A DNA stretch of 64,000 bases from Agrobacterium vitis (GCF_013426735.1 NZ_AP023273.1:806001-870000), one strand, 5' to 3'; shown: positions 1 to 9,099, counted from the first letter of the stretch. The notes: generated from the letters alone by a model not told the origin. Numbers and translations: made by a program.

Positions 1-2
1 GG

Positions 3-833
3 CAACAGGCCATCGAACACAATATCGAATGTATCGAACTTGGCGATCAACTCGGCTCGAAAGCTCTGACCGTCTGGGTTGGCGACGGCTCCAACTTTCC
101 AGGCCAGAGCAATTTTACCAAGTCATTCGAGCGCTATCTCGCGTCGATGGCCGAGATCTACAAAACGCTGCCGGATGATTGGCGGCTATTTTCCGAACAC
201 AAGATGTATGAACCGGCCTTCTATTCCACCATCGTTCAGGATTGGGGCACCAACTACCTGATTGCCCAGACGCTGGGGCCGAAGGCACAGTGCCTTGTCG
301 ATCTCGGACACCACGCGCCTAATACCAATATTGAAATGATCGTGGCGCGGCTGATCCAGTTCGGCAAGCTGGGCGGCTTCCACTTCAACGACTCGAAATA
401 TGGCGATGACGATCTGGATGCCGGTTCCATCGACCCTTACCGCTTGTTTCTGGTGTTCAACGAGCTTGTCGATGCGCAGTATCGCGGCGTTGAAGGCTTC
501 CACCCTGCCCATATGATAGACCAGTCGCATAATGTGACTGATCCGATTGAAAGCCTGATTGCCAGCGCCAACGAAATCCGCCGGGCTTTTGCCCAGGCCC
601 TGCTGGTGGATCGCGCCGCACTGGACGGCTATCAGAATGATAATGATGCGCTGATGGCAACCGACACGTTGAAACGCGCCTATCGCACCGATGTGGAGCC
701 GATCCTGGCAAAGGCCCGGCTGGACGCAGGCGGCGCAATCGATCCGGTCTCGGCTTATCGTGCCTCCGGTTACCGCGCCAAAGTTGCGGCAGAACGGCCA
801 GCGGTCAAAGGAGGCTCTGGCGGCATAGTATAG
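3..833 (+). CDS. rhaI: L-rhamnose isomerase (5' end outside window)
   Basis: C-terminal 276 residues of a TIM-barrel sugar isomerase that converts L-rhamnose to L-rhamnulose, the first step of rhamnose catabolism. The frame is open from the first bases of the window, so the gene starts upstream. The segment VDLGHHAPNTN, the metal-site region around GGFHFNDSKYGDDDLDAGS and the following DPYRLFLVFNELVDA are typical of the rhizobial/Pseudomonas type of isomerase (RhaI), not the E. coli RhaA type. No related gene follows it here, so any rest of a rhamnose operon must lie upstream. The family call is secure; the symbol follows rhizobial usage. Confidence 0.88.
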   Translation, partial: QQAIEHNIECIELGDQLGSKALTVWVGDGSNFPGQSNFTKSFERYLASMAEIYKTLPDDWRLFSEHKMYEPAFYSTIVQDWGTNYLIAQTLGPKAQCLVDLGHHAPNTNIEMIVARLIQFGKLGGFHFNDSKYGDDDLDAGSIDPYRLFLVFNELVDAQYRGVEGFHPAHMIDQSHNVTDPIESLIASANEIRRAFAQALLVDRAALDGYQNDNDALMATDTLKRAYRTDVEPILAKARLDAGGAIDPVSAYRASGYRAKVAAERPAVKGGSGGIV

Positions 834-939
834 TTACACGCTCACAAACGGTTCTTGGTTCCAGTGAATTTTGAAGCTATGCATCAAGGGGCCGGGGCGG
901 CAATTTTGTCGCGCCCGGTCTTTTCTGTCGGAGCCCTGC

Positions 940-1662
940 GTGTCCAACATTTCTCCCACATCCAGCCATCAGTCGCATCAATGCTGCCTCTGCCATAAAA
1001 CCGTTCCGCCAAGGCATTTGCATGCCGTCAACTCGATGCGATCTTCGTTGATAGAATTGATCGAGGCGCAATGCGGCCCCGTGGCCGCCGATGCCCGGAT
1101 CTGCGACGACGACCTGTCAGCACTGCGTCGCCAGCGGGTCGAAAAACTGCTTCAGGAAGAACGCGGTGAGCTTTCGGACCTTGACCGACGCGTGATCGCC
1201 GATCTTGGCCGCGATGTTTCCACGGTTCAGACCGCTGCGGCGGAGAACGAAAGGCCGCTTCGGTTTGGGGATCGCGCCTCGGACGCCGTCGCCTCTTTTG
1301 GCGGTTCGTGGCGATTCATCATCATCTTTTCCATCATCCTCGTCACCTGGATGGCAATCAACTCTATCGGGCTATTTCTTCGGCCTTTCGACCCCTATCC
1401 CTACATCCTCCTGAATCTGCTACTGTCCTGTGTCGCCGCAATGCAGGCGCCAATCATCATGATGAGCCAGAAGCGCCAGGAGGAAAAGGATAGGCAGCGG
1501 GCGGAAAACGATTACATGATCAACTTGCGCGCCGAACTGGAAATCCGCCAATTGCATGAAAAGATCGACCACCAGATGGCCCATCAATGGGCGCGCTTGG
1601 CAGAGTTGCAGCAGATACAGATCGACCTGCTTGAGGGACGGATTTATAAAAAAGATATATGA
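940..1662 (+). CDS. DUF1003 family membrane protein
   Basis: A 240-residue protein of the DUF1003 family; function unknown. I chose the GTG at 940 because GGAG lies 6 bases upstream and because the residues that follow carry the family's N-terminal Cys/His segment (HQCCLCHK). The upstream TTG at 871 has no ribosome site. Two hydrophobic segments (about residues 124-146 and 153-176) form a hairpin in the inner membrane. The charged C-terminus (from about residue 178) looks like a coiled coil. The Cys-x2-Cys and nearby His residues could bind a metal, but this is inference. The gene stands alone between rhaI and a candidate small RNA. Confidence 0.75.
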   Translation: MSNISPTSSHQSHQCCLCHKTVPPRHLHAVNSMRSSLIELIEAQCGPVAADARICDDDLSALRRQRVEKLLQEERGELSDLDRRVIADLGRDVSTVQTAAAENERPLRFGDRASDAVASFGGSWRFIIIFSIILVTWMAINSIGLFLRPFDPYPYILLNLLLSCVAAMQAPIIMMSQKRQEEKDRQRAENDYMINLRAELEIRQLHEKIDHQMAHQWARLAELQQIQIDLLEGRIYKKDI

Positions 1663-1728
1663 GGCTCCATTTTATTAGATTTATTTAATATTAAGGTAAG
1701 AAACTGGTTCTACATTGTTTCTCACAGG

Positions 1729-1859
1729 GAATGGATCTTCCTCCGGCGTCCCCTCTGCCATTCTGAGATCCATTCGCCCAACCTGTGGCCGCCCGAAGAA
1801 GTCCCCTCGACTTCGGGAATTGATTTAGCGCCGCGCCTCAAAACGCGGCGCTTTTTTTT
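1729..1859 (+). ncRNA. Candidate trans-acting small RNA, three hairpins
   Basis: Three consecutive stem-loops are visible. The first has perfect 10-base arms (GAATGGATCT at 1729-1738, AGATCCATTC at 1766-1775) with a pyrimidine-rich loop containing TCCTCC. The second pairs CCCGAAG (1792-1798) with CTTCGGG (1811-1817). The third is a strong intrinsic terminator (AGCGCCGCG / CGCGGCGCT, then eight T). A structured stretch ending in a U-run between two unrelated genes is how rhizobial trans-sRNAs look, and several alphaproteobacterial families expose C-rich anti-Shine-Dalgarno loops. No family was identified and the 5' end is a guess. It could instead be a structured 3' UTR of the DUF1003 gene. 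Confidence 0.45.
1827..1859 (+). terminator. Rho-independent terminator
   Basis: A nine-base GC-rich stem (1827-1835 with 1844-1852) is followed directly by a run of eight T on the plus strand. It ends the candidate small RNA, or the DUF1003 transcript. Confidence 0.85.
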
Positions 1860-1915
1860 GCCCAACGTTGTGGTTCCGCTATGGAATGGGGCAATAGATG
1901 ACCGTATCAAAGCGC

Positions 1916-2176
1916 TCAGTCTTTCTGGTCAATCGGCTTAAACGTTTTCGGATCGAAATAAGCTTCGACGGCGTTGCCGCTGGAATCGACAGCGTGGGCC
2001 TCATAGCACCCGTCGCCGCTCCTGATGGAGCGAACATTCCAGCCCTCTCCTTCAAGCTTTCTCTGCAAACTCTCTCGGGGTTGCCATTCTTTCAGCGGCA
2101 CCGCGCATTTTTCCCCAGCCAGAATCGGGCCTGCCAGAGCCAGAGTGATAGACAACGCAATCAGCACAATCTTCAT
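1916..2176 (-). CDS. PepSY-domain secreted protein
   Basis: An 86-residue protein with a cleavable signal peptide (MKIVLIALSITLALAGPILAG) and one PepSY-like domain, seen in the pattern GWNVRSIRSGDGCYEAHAVDSSGNAVEAYFDP in short form. The ATG at 2176 was chosen over upstream starts because AGAAGGG precedes it and the signal peptide begins there. PepSY proteins are periplasmic and often sit beside QseBC/TctDE-type two-component systems; here one is divergently transcribed 260 bases away, so regulation by that system, or modulation of its sensor, is likely but inferred. Two Cys residues remain in the mature protein. Confidence 0.7.
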   Translation of the reverse strand: MKIVLIALSITLALAGPILAGEKCAVPLKEWQPRESLQRKLEGEGWNVRSIRSGDGCYEAHAVDSSGNAVEAYFDPKTFKPIDQKD

Positions 2177-2436
2177 ATCGACCCTTCTGTCTACCAACCC
2201 ATCAACTGCTTCGGGGAACTGTCGCCGCACGCAGATAACGAACGTAGAAAATGCCGTTTATCGACGCGACTGCCCTTTATCGTCGGTTGCGCTGACACCA
2301 AGCTGAAGATCCGCTGTGTGCAGCCTTCCAAGATTTTTCTGAAATTTCGACCCGCTTAAGCTAGGTGTCATAAAGAACGTCAAAAGCTTTTTATTTCGGG
2401 CGTCTCGCGCCTCTGCCGTTCTGATCGGAGATATGC

Positions 2437-3099
2437 ATGCGGGTATTACTTGTAGAGGACGACGCTGTTCTGGGTCAGGCCATTCGCGATCATGTCGGGG
2501 CAGCCGGTCATGCGGTGGACTGGATGAAGGGGCTACAGGACGCTGAGGCCTGCACCAGAACCGTTGCCTATGGCCTGATCCTGCTCGACCTGCGTTTGCC
2601 TGATGGCAACGGCATCGACTTTCTGAAACGGTTGCGCGAGCATGGCGACGTGACCCCGATCATCATCCTCACCGCCCATGACCAGATCTCGGATCGGATC
2701 GAGGGCCTCAACTCCGGCGCTGACGACTATCTGGTCAAGCCATTCAATCTCGATGAGCTGACGGCGCGCATATTGGCGGTCGCGCGTCGCTATGCAGCAA
2801 AGCCAAATCCGGTCATTCGGATCGGCACATTGGAAATCAACCCCGCAGAGCGACGTATTGCCGATGGTGCCGAGGCCATTAGCCTCTCCAGCCGTGAATG
2901 GGCGGTGCTTGATGCGCTTTTGGCAAGGCCTGGTGCCGTAGTCTCCAAAGCCCGCATTGAGGAAGCCCTCTATGCGTTCGGATCGGAAATCGAAAGCAAT
3001 ACGGTGGAAGTCTATGTCAGCCGGTTGCGCAAGAAGATCGGTAAGGATCGCCTGCTAACCGTCCGAGGCGTCGGCTACAGCATTGCGGGAGCGGCATGA
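2437..3099 (+). CDS. OmpR-family response regulator
   Basis: A 220-residue two-domain regulator. The receiver has the acidic pair E8-D9-D10, the phospho-acceptor D51 in LILLDLRLPDG and the conserved K in DDYLVKPF. The winged-helix output domain occupies roughly residues 125-220 (SREWAVLDALLARPGAVVSK ... VYVSRLRKKIG). GGAG lies 6 bases before the ATG. Its stop overlaps the start of the kinase gene (ATGA), so the two are co-translated. The closest named relatives by pattern are QseB/TctD/PmrA. The signal is not known, but the divergent PepSY gene is a likely target. Confidence 0.88.
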   Translation: MRVLLVEDDAVLGQAIRDHVGAAGHAVDWMKGLQDAEACTRTVAYGLILLDLRLPDGNGIDFLKRLREHGDVTPIIILTAHDQISDRIEGLNSGADDYLVKPFNLDELTARILAVARRYAAKPNPVIRIGTLEINPAERRIADGAEAISLSSREWAVLDALLARPGAVVSKARIEEALYAFGSEIESNTVEVYVSRLRKKIGKDRLLTVRGVGYSIAGAA

Positions 3100-4418
3100 C
3101 CATGCCAAGCATTACCCGCAAACTTCTCTTGTGGCTTTCCGGCGCGATTACCGTGCTTTGGCTGGTCGCGGCAAGCTGTGGCGCCATCGTCATGCAGGCT
3201 GAGTTTGGCGAGATTTTCGACAGCGCTCTGCAGGAGACCGGTGACAGGCTTTTGCCATTGGTCGTTGATGACATCATGCAGCGCGACCCGCTGAAAAGCC
3301 CCGTGCAAATCCTCAGCACTGTCGATCCCAATTCCGATGGATATCTGATCTATCAGGTGAGGGACGCAAGCGGTCGAGTGCTGATGCACTCCCATGCCGA
3401 GGCAGCAGCCCCCCTGCCCGCGCCGCTGACACCCGGCTTCTGGCAAAACGACAAATACCGGATCTATACGACCACAGCGGTCAGCGACACGATCATCGTT
3501 CAGGTGGCCGACTCGATGAAACATCGGCATATCTCGGCTCTTGCGGCGGGTCTTGCCATGTTGCTGCCGGTGATTGCGCTCGTCCCACTCAGCGTTTTAG
3601 CAGCATGGCTGATCATCCGCCGTTCGCTCCTTCCCGTTGAACAGTTTCGACAGGAAATCAGCGAGAAAGATCACGGCAATCTGGCGGAAATCGACCTTAG
3701 CCCACTGCCCAAGGAATTGCAGCCCATAGGACGTTCCGTCAATCTTCTGCTCACCCGATTGCGGGCCGCTTTGGATGCCGAGCGCGAATTTACCGCCAAT
3801 AGTGCCCACGAATTGCGCACCCCCATTGCCGGCGCCCTGGCGCAAACGCAATTGATGCTGGCCCAGTTGAAGGAGCCGGAAGCCCGTGCCAGGGCGAGTC
3901 AGGTGGAAACTTCGCTGCAAAAGCTAGCCAGCCTCGCGGAAAAACTGTTGCAATTGTCTCGTGCAGAAGCGGGCATCGGCTCGACCGGGCAGCCTGTCGA
4001 TCTCGTACCCGTGCTCGATCTTGTCGTGGAGGATTTCCAGCGCGCCACGGGAAATGCCATTGTTTATCGACACCCGCCAACAGCAACCCTGCCACGCGCC
4101 GTCAGCGAAGACGCCTTTGCCATCGTCATTCGTAACATGATCGAGAATGCTGTGCGACATGGAACACAGGGTGCGCCGGTTGAGGTGACACTTGGCGAAG
4201 ACGGCACGATCCGCGTCGTCAACGGTTCACCGGTTTTGCCACCCGAACAATTGATAGCCATCCGAAAACGCTTCCAACGTGCCAATGCAACCACGCCCGG
4301 ATCGGGCCTCGGCTTGTCGATTATCGAGCGTTTGTCAGAGCAGATGAATGCCCGCTTCGACATCCTGTCACCCGCCAGCGGACGACAGGATGGATTTGAA
4401 GCCCGGATAAGGATTTAA
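3096..4418 (+). CDS. Sensor histidine kinase of the PepSY-linked system
   Basis: A 440-residue inner-membrane kinase. Transmembrane segments lie at about residues 10-33 and 148-175, flanking a periplasmic region of roughly 110 residues. A HAMP-like linker follows, then the dimerisation/phospho-acceptor helix with H238 in NSAHELRTPIAG, and an ATPase domain with the N box (IRNMIENAVRHG) and a G box (GSGLGLSI). Architecture and size fit the QseC/TctE group. It forms a four-base-overlap operon with the response regulator and is convergent with the beta-glucosidase gene, whose 3' end is 8 bases away. Confidence 0.88.
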   Translation: MTMPSITRKLLLWLSGAITVLWLVAASCGAIVMQAEFGEIFDSALQETGDRLLPLVVDDIMQRDPLKSPVQILSTVDPNSDGYLIYQVRDASGRVLMHSHAEAAAPLPAPLTPGFWQNDKYRIYTTTAVSDTIIVQVADSMKHRHISALAAGLAMLLPVIALVPLSVLAAWLIIRRSLLPVEQFRQEISEKDHGNLAEIDLSPLPKELQPIGRSVNLLLTRLRAALDAEREFTANSAHELRTPIAGALAQTQLMLAQLKEPEARARASQVETSLQKLASLAEKLLQLSRAEAGIGSTGQPVDLVPVLDLVVEDFQRATGNAIVYRHPPTATLPRAVSEDAFAIVIRNMIENAVRHGTQGAPVEVTLGEDGTIRVVNGSPVLPPEQLIAIRKRFQRANATTPGSGLGLSIIERLSEQMNARFDILSPASGRQDGFEARIRI

Positions 4419-4426
4419 GCCTCCGA

Positions 4427-6898
4427 TCAGATCGCCCTGTCGTCAACAGCACAAAGCCATTCCTGCGGATTGTGAATCGTGATCGTGCTGCGGATGTCCT
4501 GTGCATGGGCGCCGATCAATAGCCGATACTGACCCGCTACCGCCCGGAATGCCGCTGCATCGACATCGTAATAACTCAGGTCGCGCGGGCTGATTTCAAG
4601 GGTCACTTCGCCGCATTCACCTGGCTCCAGGGCAATCTTGGCGAAGGCCCGCAACTCCTTCAATGGGCGTCCAACACCAGAGACAGGTGCCTCGACATAA
4701 AGTTGCACCACATCGGACCCTGCCCGTTTTCCGGTATTGGTGACCCTGACGGAGACTGTCACGCCGGATGCGGTCATTTCGGAAACGGAGCCCTGAGGCT
4801 GATCCCAATGAAAGCTGGTATAGCCTAGCCCGAACCCGAAGGGAAAAAGCGGCTCGATGTTACGGCTGTCGTGATGACGGTAACCGACAAACACCCCTTC
4901 CTCATAACGCACATGGCCATCCTTGCCGGGATAGATCGACGGGTCATTTGTGATGGCGGAATTATCCGACAACCGCTTTGGAAACGTCTGCGGGAGACGC
5001 CCGCCCGGCTCCTGATCGCCAAACAGCATATCAGCCACGGCATTGCCAAGCTCCTGGCCTGGATACCAGACCTGAAGCACCGCCTTGACCTTTTCCAACC
5101 AAGGCATTTCAACCGGCCCACCCGTTTGCAGCACAACAATGCAATTCGGATTAACGGCGCTAACGCGCTCGATCAATTCTTCCTGACGGCCCGGCAGGCG
5201 CATATCGGGCAGATCGAGACCTTCCGTATCCCATTGCCCCTCGCGCCCAACAAAGAGCAACGCCACATCCGCGCCTTTTGCGCATTCTACTGCTTCCACC
5301 ATCGCGTCTTCACCGAGAATTCTTTCGATGCCGAAGCGAATCGCGGTGATATGGATGCCGTATTCTTCTGGGGGTGGCGACAGGTATTCAACTTTGATTG
5401 CGTAACTACGGCCAGCCTTCATCTCCACCGAGTGCCGAATTTCATCATTGGCGGTGCCAAAGAAATTTTCGCCGCGCTTCCAATCGGTATAGCCGTCAAC
5501 TACCAGTTCTTCATCGACATATAGCTTGGCAAGGCCGGAGTTGGTCATGCCCAGCAGATGCGGACCATCCTCCTGCGGCATGAAGGTGCCGGTGAAACGC
5601 ACTGAGAAATCCGTCAGAGACAGATCCGGCGACGGCAATTCGAACCAGAAAAACTCCCCTGTCTGCACCGCATCCGTTGCAACAGGAGTACCCTTACAAT
5701 TGACGCCCTTGAAATACTCGACAGTGACCGGCTGCGAGAACAGCTTGACCAACCGGCTATTGCCGCAGGCCACACTGTGCTGCACATCAGCAGTGCCTTG
5801 CAAAGCCGCGCGAATGCCCTCCAGCGGGCTGATTGTATAATGGGCATTGATCTGGGCGCTGCCGCCGCCCATCACCCGGGCAACAGCCGCATTTGGCCCA
5901 ATAACCGCGACACGCTTCAGGGAAGCTTTTTCCAACGGCAGGATGTTGTCATTCTTCAGAAGGACCGCACCTTCAGCGCCAATTTTGCGGATTAACGCCC
6001 GATCAGCGGGAAGATCTTCGGCATGCTCGGACAGGTCAGGCGCGGACGAAAACGCCCCGACACGCTCCAACAGAGTGAGAATGCGCCCCGCCGCTTCGCG
6101 CACCGTTTCTGGCCTGACGGTGCCGTCGCGAACCGCCTGCACCAGCTTTTCACCACGATCACGAGTTGGGCCGGGCATTTCCAGATCAAGCCCGGCATTG
6201 ATGGTGTCTGATGTGGAATGCGAGCCGAACCAGTCAGACATGACAATGCCGTCAAAGCCCCATTGCTCGCGCAGCACATCCGTCAACAACCAGTTATGTT
6301 CGCTTGTATAGGTACCGTTCAGCCGGTTATAGGAGGACATAACCGCCATAACACCCGCCTTTTTCACCGCCTGTTCGAAGGGCAGAAGATAGATTTCGCG
6401 CAAGGCGCGTTCATCGATATCCGAGGACATCGTCTGCCGTTCGATCTCGGATTCATTGCCGGCGAAATGCTTGATCGTGGCCGCCACGCCCTGGCTCTGC
6501 ACGCCTTTGATATAAGCAACAGCCAAAGCCGCCGTCAGCATCGGGTCTTCGGAATAGCATTCGAAATTGCGCCCGTTCAACCCGGACCGATGGATATTGA
6601 CGGTTGGCGCAAGAAGGACGCTCGCACCCTTGCTCTTCACCTGTCCCGCCAAAGAGACACCCATCGCCTCGATAAGCGCCGGGTTCCAGGTGGCACCAAG
6701 CGCAATCGCCACGGGATAGCATGTCGCCTTCACACCACCCACCAGTGACCCGCCGCCGCGCGCGCCGTTTGGCCCGTCAGTCACCTTGATCTTTGGAATA
6801 CCGAGCCGCTCCACCGGCACAGTGGTCCAGAAATCCGCACCTGATAGCACGGAAACCTGCTCCTCAAGGGTCATCTCATCAAGCAGACTGTCGATCAT
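4427..6898 (-). CDS. GH3 beta-glucosidase with PA14 domain
   Basis: An 823-residue glycoside hydrolase family 3 enzyme. The N-terminal TIM barrel carries the substrate motifs KHFAGNE (143-149) and the nucleophile D222 in GIVMSDWFG. A PA14 insert lies at about 395-525 inside the second catalytic domain, and a fibronectin-III-like domain ends the protein (about 730-810). Length and domain order match the Agrobacterium broad-specificity beta-glucosidase that cleaves coniferin and cello-oligosaccharides. There is no signal peptide, so it should act in the cytoplasm on imported glucosides. A TetR gene is divergent from it and may control it; the region between them contains an intergenic repeat. 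Confidence 0.92.
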   Translation of the reverse strand: MIDSLLDEMTLEEQVSVLSGADFWTTVPVERLGIPKIKVTDGPNGARGGGSLVGGVKATCYPVAIALGATWNPALIEAMGVSLAGQVKSKGASVLLAPTVNIHRSGLNGRNFECYSEDPMLTAALAVAYIKGVQSQGVAATIKHFAGNESEIERQTMSSDIDERALREIYLLPFEQAVKKAGVMAVMSSYNRLNGTYTSEHNWLLTDVLREQWGFDGIVMSDWFGSHSTSDTINAGLDLEMPGPTRDRGEKLVQAVRDGTVRPETVREAAGRILTLLERVGAFSSAPDLSEHAEDLPADRALIRKIGAEGAVLLKNDNILPLEKASLKRVAVIGPNAAVARVMGGGSAQINAHYTISPLEGIRAALQGTADVQHSVACGNSRLVKLFSQPVTVEYFKGVNCKGTPVATDAVQTGEFFWFELPSPDLSLTDFSVRFTGTFMPQEDGPHLLGMTNSGLAKLYVDEELVVDGYTDWKRGENFFGTANDEIRHSVEMKAGRSYAIKVEYLSPPPEEYGIHITAIRFGIERILGEDAMVEAVECAKGADVALLFVGREGQWDTEGLDLPDMRLPGRQEELIERVSAVNPNCIVVLQTGGPVEMPWLEKVKAVLQVWYPGQELGNAVADMLFGDQEPGGRLPQTFPKRLSDNSAITNDPSIYPGKDGHVRYEEGVFVGYRHHDSRNIEPLFPFGFGLGYTSFHWDQPQGSVSEMTASGVTVSVRVTNTGKRAGSDVVQLYVEAPVSGVGRPLKELRAFAKIALEPGECGEVTLEISPRDLSYYDVDAAAFRAVAGQYRLLIGAHAQDIRSTITIHNPQEWLCAVDDRAI

Positions 6899-7000
6899 GT
6901 GATACTCCTCCCTATTTACCTACCAACTACTCGGTATTATTATTTCTAGCAAGAGATCCTGTCTGCCTTCACTCGGTTTTCGATTGAGCTCCAAAGGCGA

Positions 7001-7093
7001 TCAGGTTCGGATTGAGCCATCACCCTTGGCCTCTTACGTTTTCGTTTGTCTTTTCAGAAAATTGGGTTCCACTTTTCCCAAGACAAGCTCTAA
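7001..7093 (+). repeat. Dispersed rhizobial intergenic repeat, copy 1
   Basis: This stretch aligns over about 90 bases with 60015-60109. Shared blocks are TCAGGTTC-G/A-GATTGA-G/A-CC, GTTTTCGTTTGTCTTTTC, GGTTCCACTTTT and GACAA-A/G-CTCTAA. It lies between the divergent GH3 and TetR genes. Non-coding repeats of this wording are common in Rhizobiaceae genomes (from memory, not searched). Confidence 0.7.
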
Positions 7094-7127
7094 GGAGGGC
7101 ATGCGATGCAACCTGAAAGTGAGATAA

Positions 7128-7787
7128 ATGGCAAGACAGGACATATCCGATGCAGGCCTACCTCCCGTCGATACAGTCGCAGGCCGCCGCCGGAATTCGG
7201 TGAAAGGGGCCGCGCGGCGAGAAGAAATTCTGCAGGCTGCGCTCAACCGTTTTGCCAAGGATGGCTTTCAAAATGCTGCAATCGCAGACATTGCTGAGGA
7301 TGTCGGCCTGTCTCTTCCTGGTCTTCTGCATTATTTTCCGACCAAGGTTGACCTTCTCCTGGCGATCCTGGAACGACGAGACAAAGAGACAGCGCCGGAC
7401 TTAAACAAGAAAACCCCGCATTGGCGCGATTTCCTCGGCCTATTGGTTGAGGTCACCAACCAAAACATGCAATCGGAGGGGGTTGTGCGGGCATTTTCGA
7501 TCCTTAACGCCGAAAGCCTGCTTGCAGGGCACCCGGCCCAGGCGTGGTTTCACAAACGTAGCCTGCAACTGCGCCACAAACTGGCCAGTATCTTTGCAGA
7601 AGGCATTCTGAATCATGAGATCAAATCCGACATCGATCCCCAAGGGATAGCAACGGAAATTATCGGCCTGATGGATGGCCTACAAATGCTCTGGCTGCGG
7701 CTGCCCGATAGTACAGATATGGGCGTCCTGTTTGCCGCTTATGTCGAGCGGCTGATCGCATCGATTGAGGTCGCTGAAAAGCCTTAA
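7128..7787 (+). CDS. TetR/AcrR-family regulator
   Basis: A 219-residue regulator with an N-terminal TetR helix-turn-helix at about residues 27-73 (REEILQAALNRFAKDGFQNAAIADIA ... LLHYFPTK in pieces) and an all-helical ligand domain. The HTH includes the usual GLSLPGLLHYF recognition helix. It is divergent from the GH3 beta-glucosidase, 229 bases apart, so control of that gene by a glucoside or aglycone is a reasonable guess. The ligand is unknown. The ATG is preceded by GAGATAA. Confidence 0.85.
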   Translation: MARQDISDAGLPPVDTVAGRRRNSVKGAARREEILQAALNRFAKDGFQNAAIADIAEDVGLSLPGLLHYFPTKVDLLLAILERRDKETAPDLNKKTPHWRDFLGLLVEVTNQNMQSEGVVRAFSILNAESLLAGHPAQAWFHKRSLQLRHKLASIFAEGILNHEIKSDIDPQGIATEIIGLMDGLQMLWLRLPDSTDMGVLFAAYVERLIASIEVAEKP

Positions 7788-7946
7788 AATCGGAAGGTAA
7801 AGCTTTTCAGCAAAGCCGCAGTGTCGCTGGCGCATGCCTGCGCTCTCGACCTTTCCCCCCTGAGAGCCTATTTCTCATTTCGATTAGATGGAGGATTGCG
7901 GCGATAGCGCAGAGTCCACCATCCTCTAGGCGAAAGTTGGAAGACA

Positions 7947-8339
7947 ATGACTGAGATTGACGAGCCTCAGGGCGAATTGACATTACGCACACTCGCGATG
8001 CCAGCCGATACCAATCCCGCCGGAGATATTTTTGGTGGCTGGGTTCTGGCGCAGATGGACGCAGCTGCTGGCATCCGCTCTTCCGAGCGTGCGAAAGGCC
8101 GCACGGTCACAGCAGCGGTCAAAGAAGTCAGCTTCAAGCGGCCGGTCAAGGTCGGCGATACCGTGTGCATCTACACATCCATCAGCCACGTCGGTCGCAC
8201 CTCCATGACACTCTATGTCGAATGCTGGGTCCGCCGGCAGTTTACGCAGGAGCGCCAAAAGGTCACCGACGCCCATTTCATCATGGTGGCGCTGGACGAA
8301 AAAGGCGCGCCGCGCCAGGTGGAACCGGCAGCCGTATAG
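7947..8339 (+). CDS. YciA-type acyl-CoA thioesterase
   Basis: A 130-residue single hotdog-fold protein. The motif NPAGDIFGGWVLAQMD (with the catalytic Asp and the active-site Gly-Gly) and the following AVKEVSFKRPVKVGD are diagnostic of the YciA/acyl-CoA thioester hydrolase family, which hydrolyses short- to long-chain acyl-CoA in the cytoplasm as a hexamer. It is monocistronic and convergent with cutC, whose stop lies 4 bases beyond. The family assignment is firm; substrate range cannot be read from the sequence. Confidence 0.87.
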   Translation: MTEIDEPQGELTLRTLAMPADTNPAGDIFGGWVLAQMDAAAGIRSSERAKGRTVTAAVKEVSFKRPVKVGDTVCIYTSISHVGRTSMTLYVECWVRRQFTQERQKVTDAHFIMVALDEKGAPRQVEPAAV

Positions 8340-8343
8340 TCCA

Positions 8344-9099
8344 TCAAGGCAGGGTACGGCAGTTTCCGATTGCCTCGGCAAGTCTCCGGACCACATCACT
8401 GTCGGTCTGCATCTGCCCTGCCTTGGCAAAACCAAACTCGACCAGAACCGGATCAGCCTCGATCGGCGCGCTGCAAGAGGCGTGAAACTCCCGCAGGCCT
8501 GCCTGCCAGAACGGCGCAATGCGATCAGGCCTCAACCCGCCACCGGGCATGATGACGATCCTGCCATCTGCCGCCTTTGAAAGCGATTTCAGTCGATCGA
8601 AACCGGAGACGACGGATTGCGCGCCACCGGACGTGAGAATTCGGCCAAACCCCAGCGCAATCGCCTGCTCCAGCGCTTCCTCAAAGTCCGGCACAAGATC
8701 GAAAGCCCGGTGCAATGTCATGGCGAGGCCAGACGCGACCGCCGTAAGTTTGCCAAGCACCTCAAGGTCCAGCCGTCCATCAGGCAGAGACGCCCCGAGA
8801 ACGACACCCGCCAGCCCTGCCTGCCGCGCAGCTTGGATATCCGCCCCCATGACGGCGACCTCATCGGTTGAGAACACGAAACTGCCTGCCCGTGGCCTGA
8901 TCATCGCAAAAACCGGGATCGGTGCCTGAGCGGCGCGCTGCATCAGACCTGACGTCGGCGTCAGCCCCCCGCAGTCAAGAGCGGCGCAAAGCTCAATCCG
9001 ATCGGCGCCACCGACAATCGCCGCCTCCAGCCCTGCAACGGAATCGACGCAGACTTCCAGCAAACCGCCATGGTTCTTTTCTGGTTCACGTTCTGCCAT
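8344..9099 (-). CDS. cutC: CutC-family TIM-barrel protein
   Basis: A 251-residue CutC homologue; family motifs include LEVCVDSV, GADRIELCAAL and GGLTPTSG in the first 50 residues and TSGGAQSV and PGGGLRPD in the second half. Members are named for copper homeostasis, but a direct copper role is disputed and the fold is that of a metabolic TIM barrel. Here it is the last gene of a seven-gene minus-strand unit with hexosaminidase, M81 peptidase and sugar-type carrier genes, and no copper genes are near. A sugar- or amino-sugar-related catalytic role is therefore more likely (inference). Confidence 0.85.
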   Translation of the reverse strand: MAEREPEKNHGGLLEVCVDSVAGLEAAIVGGADRIELCAALDCGGLTPTSGLMQRAAQAPIPVFAMIRPRAGSFVFSTDEVAVMGADIQAARQAGLAGVVLGASLPDGRLDLEVLGKLTAVASGLAMTLHRAFDLVPDFEEALEQAIALGFGRILTSGGAQSVVSGFDRLKSLSKAADGRIVIMPGGGLRPDRIAPFWQAGLREFHASCSAPIEADPVLVEFGFAKAGQMQTDSDVVRRLAEAIGNCRTLP

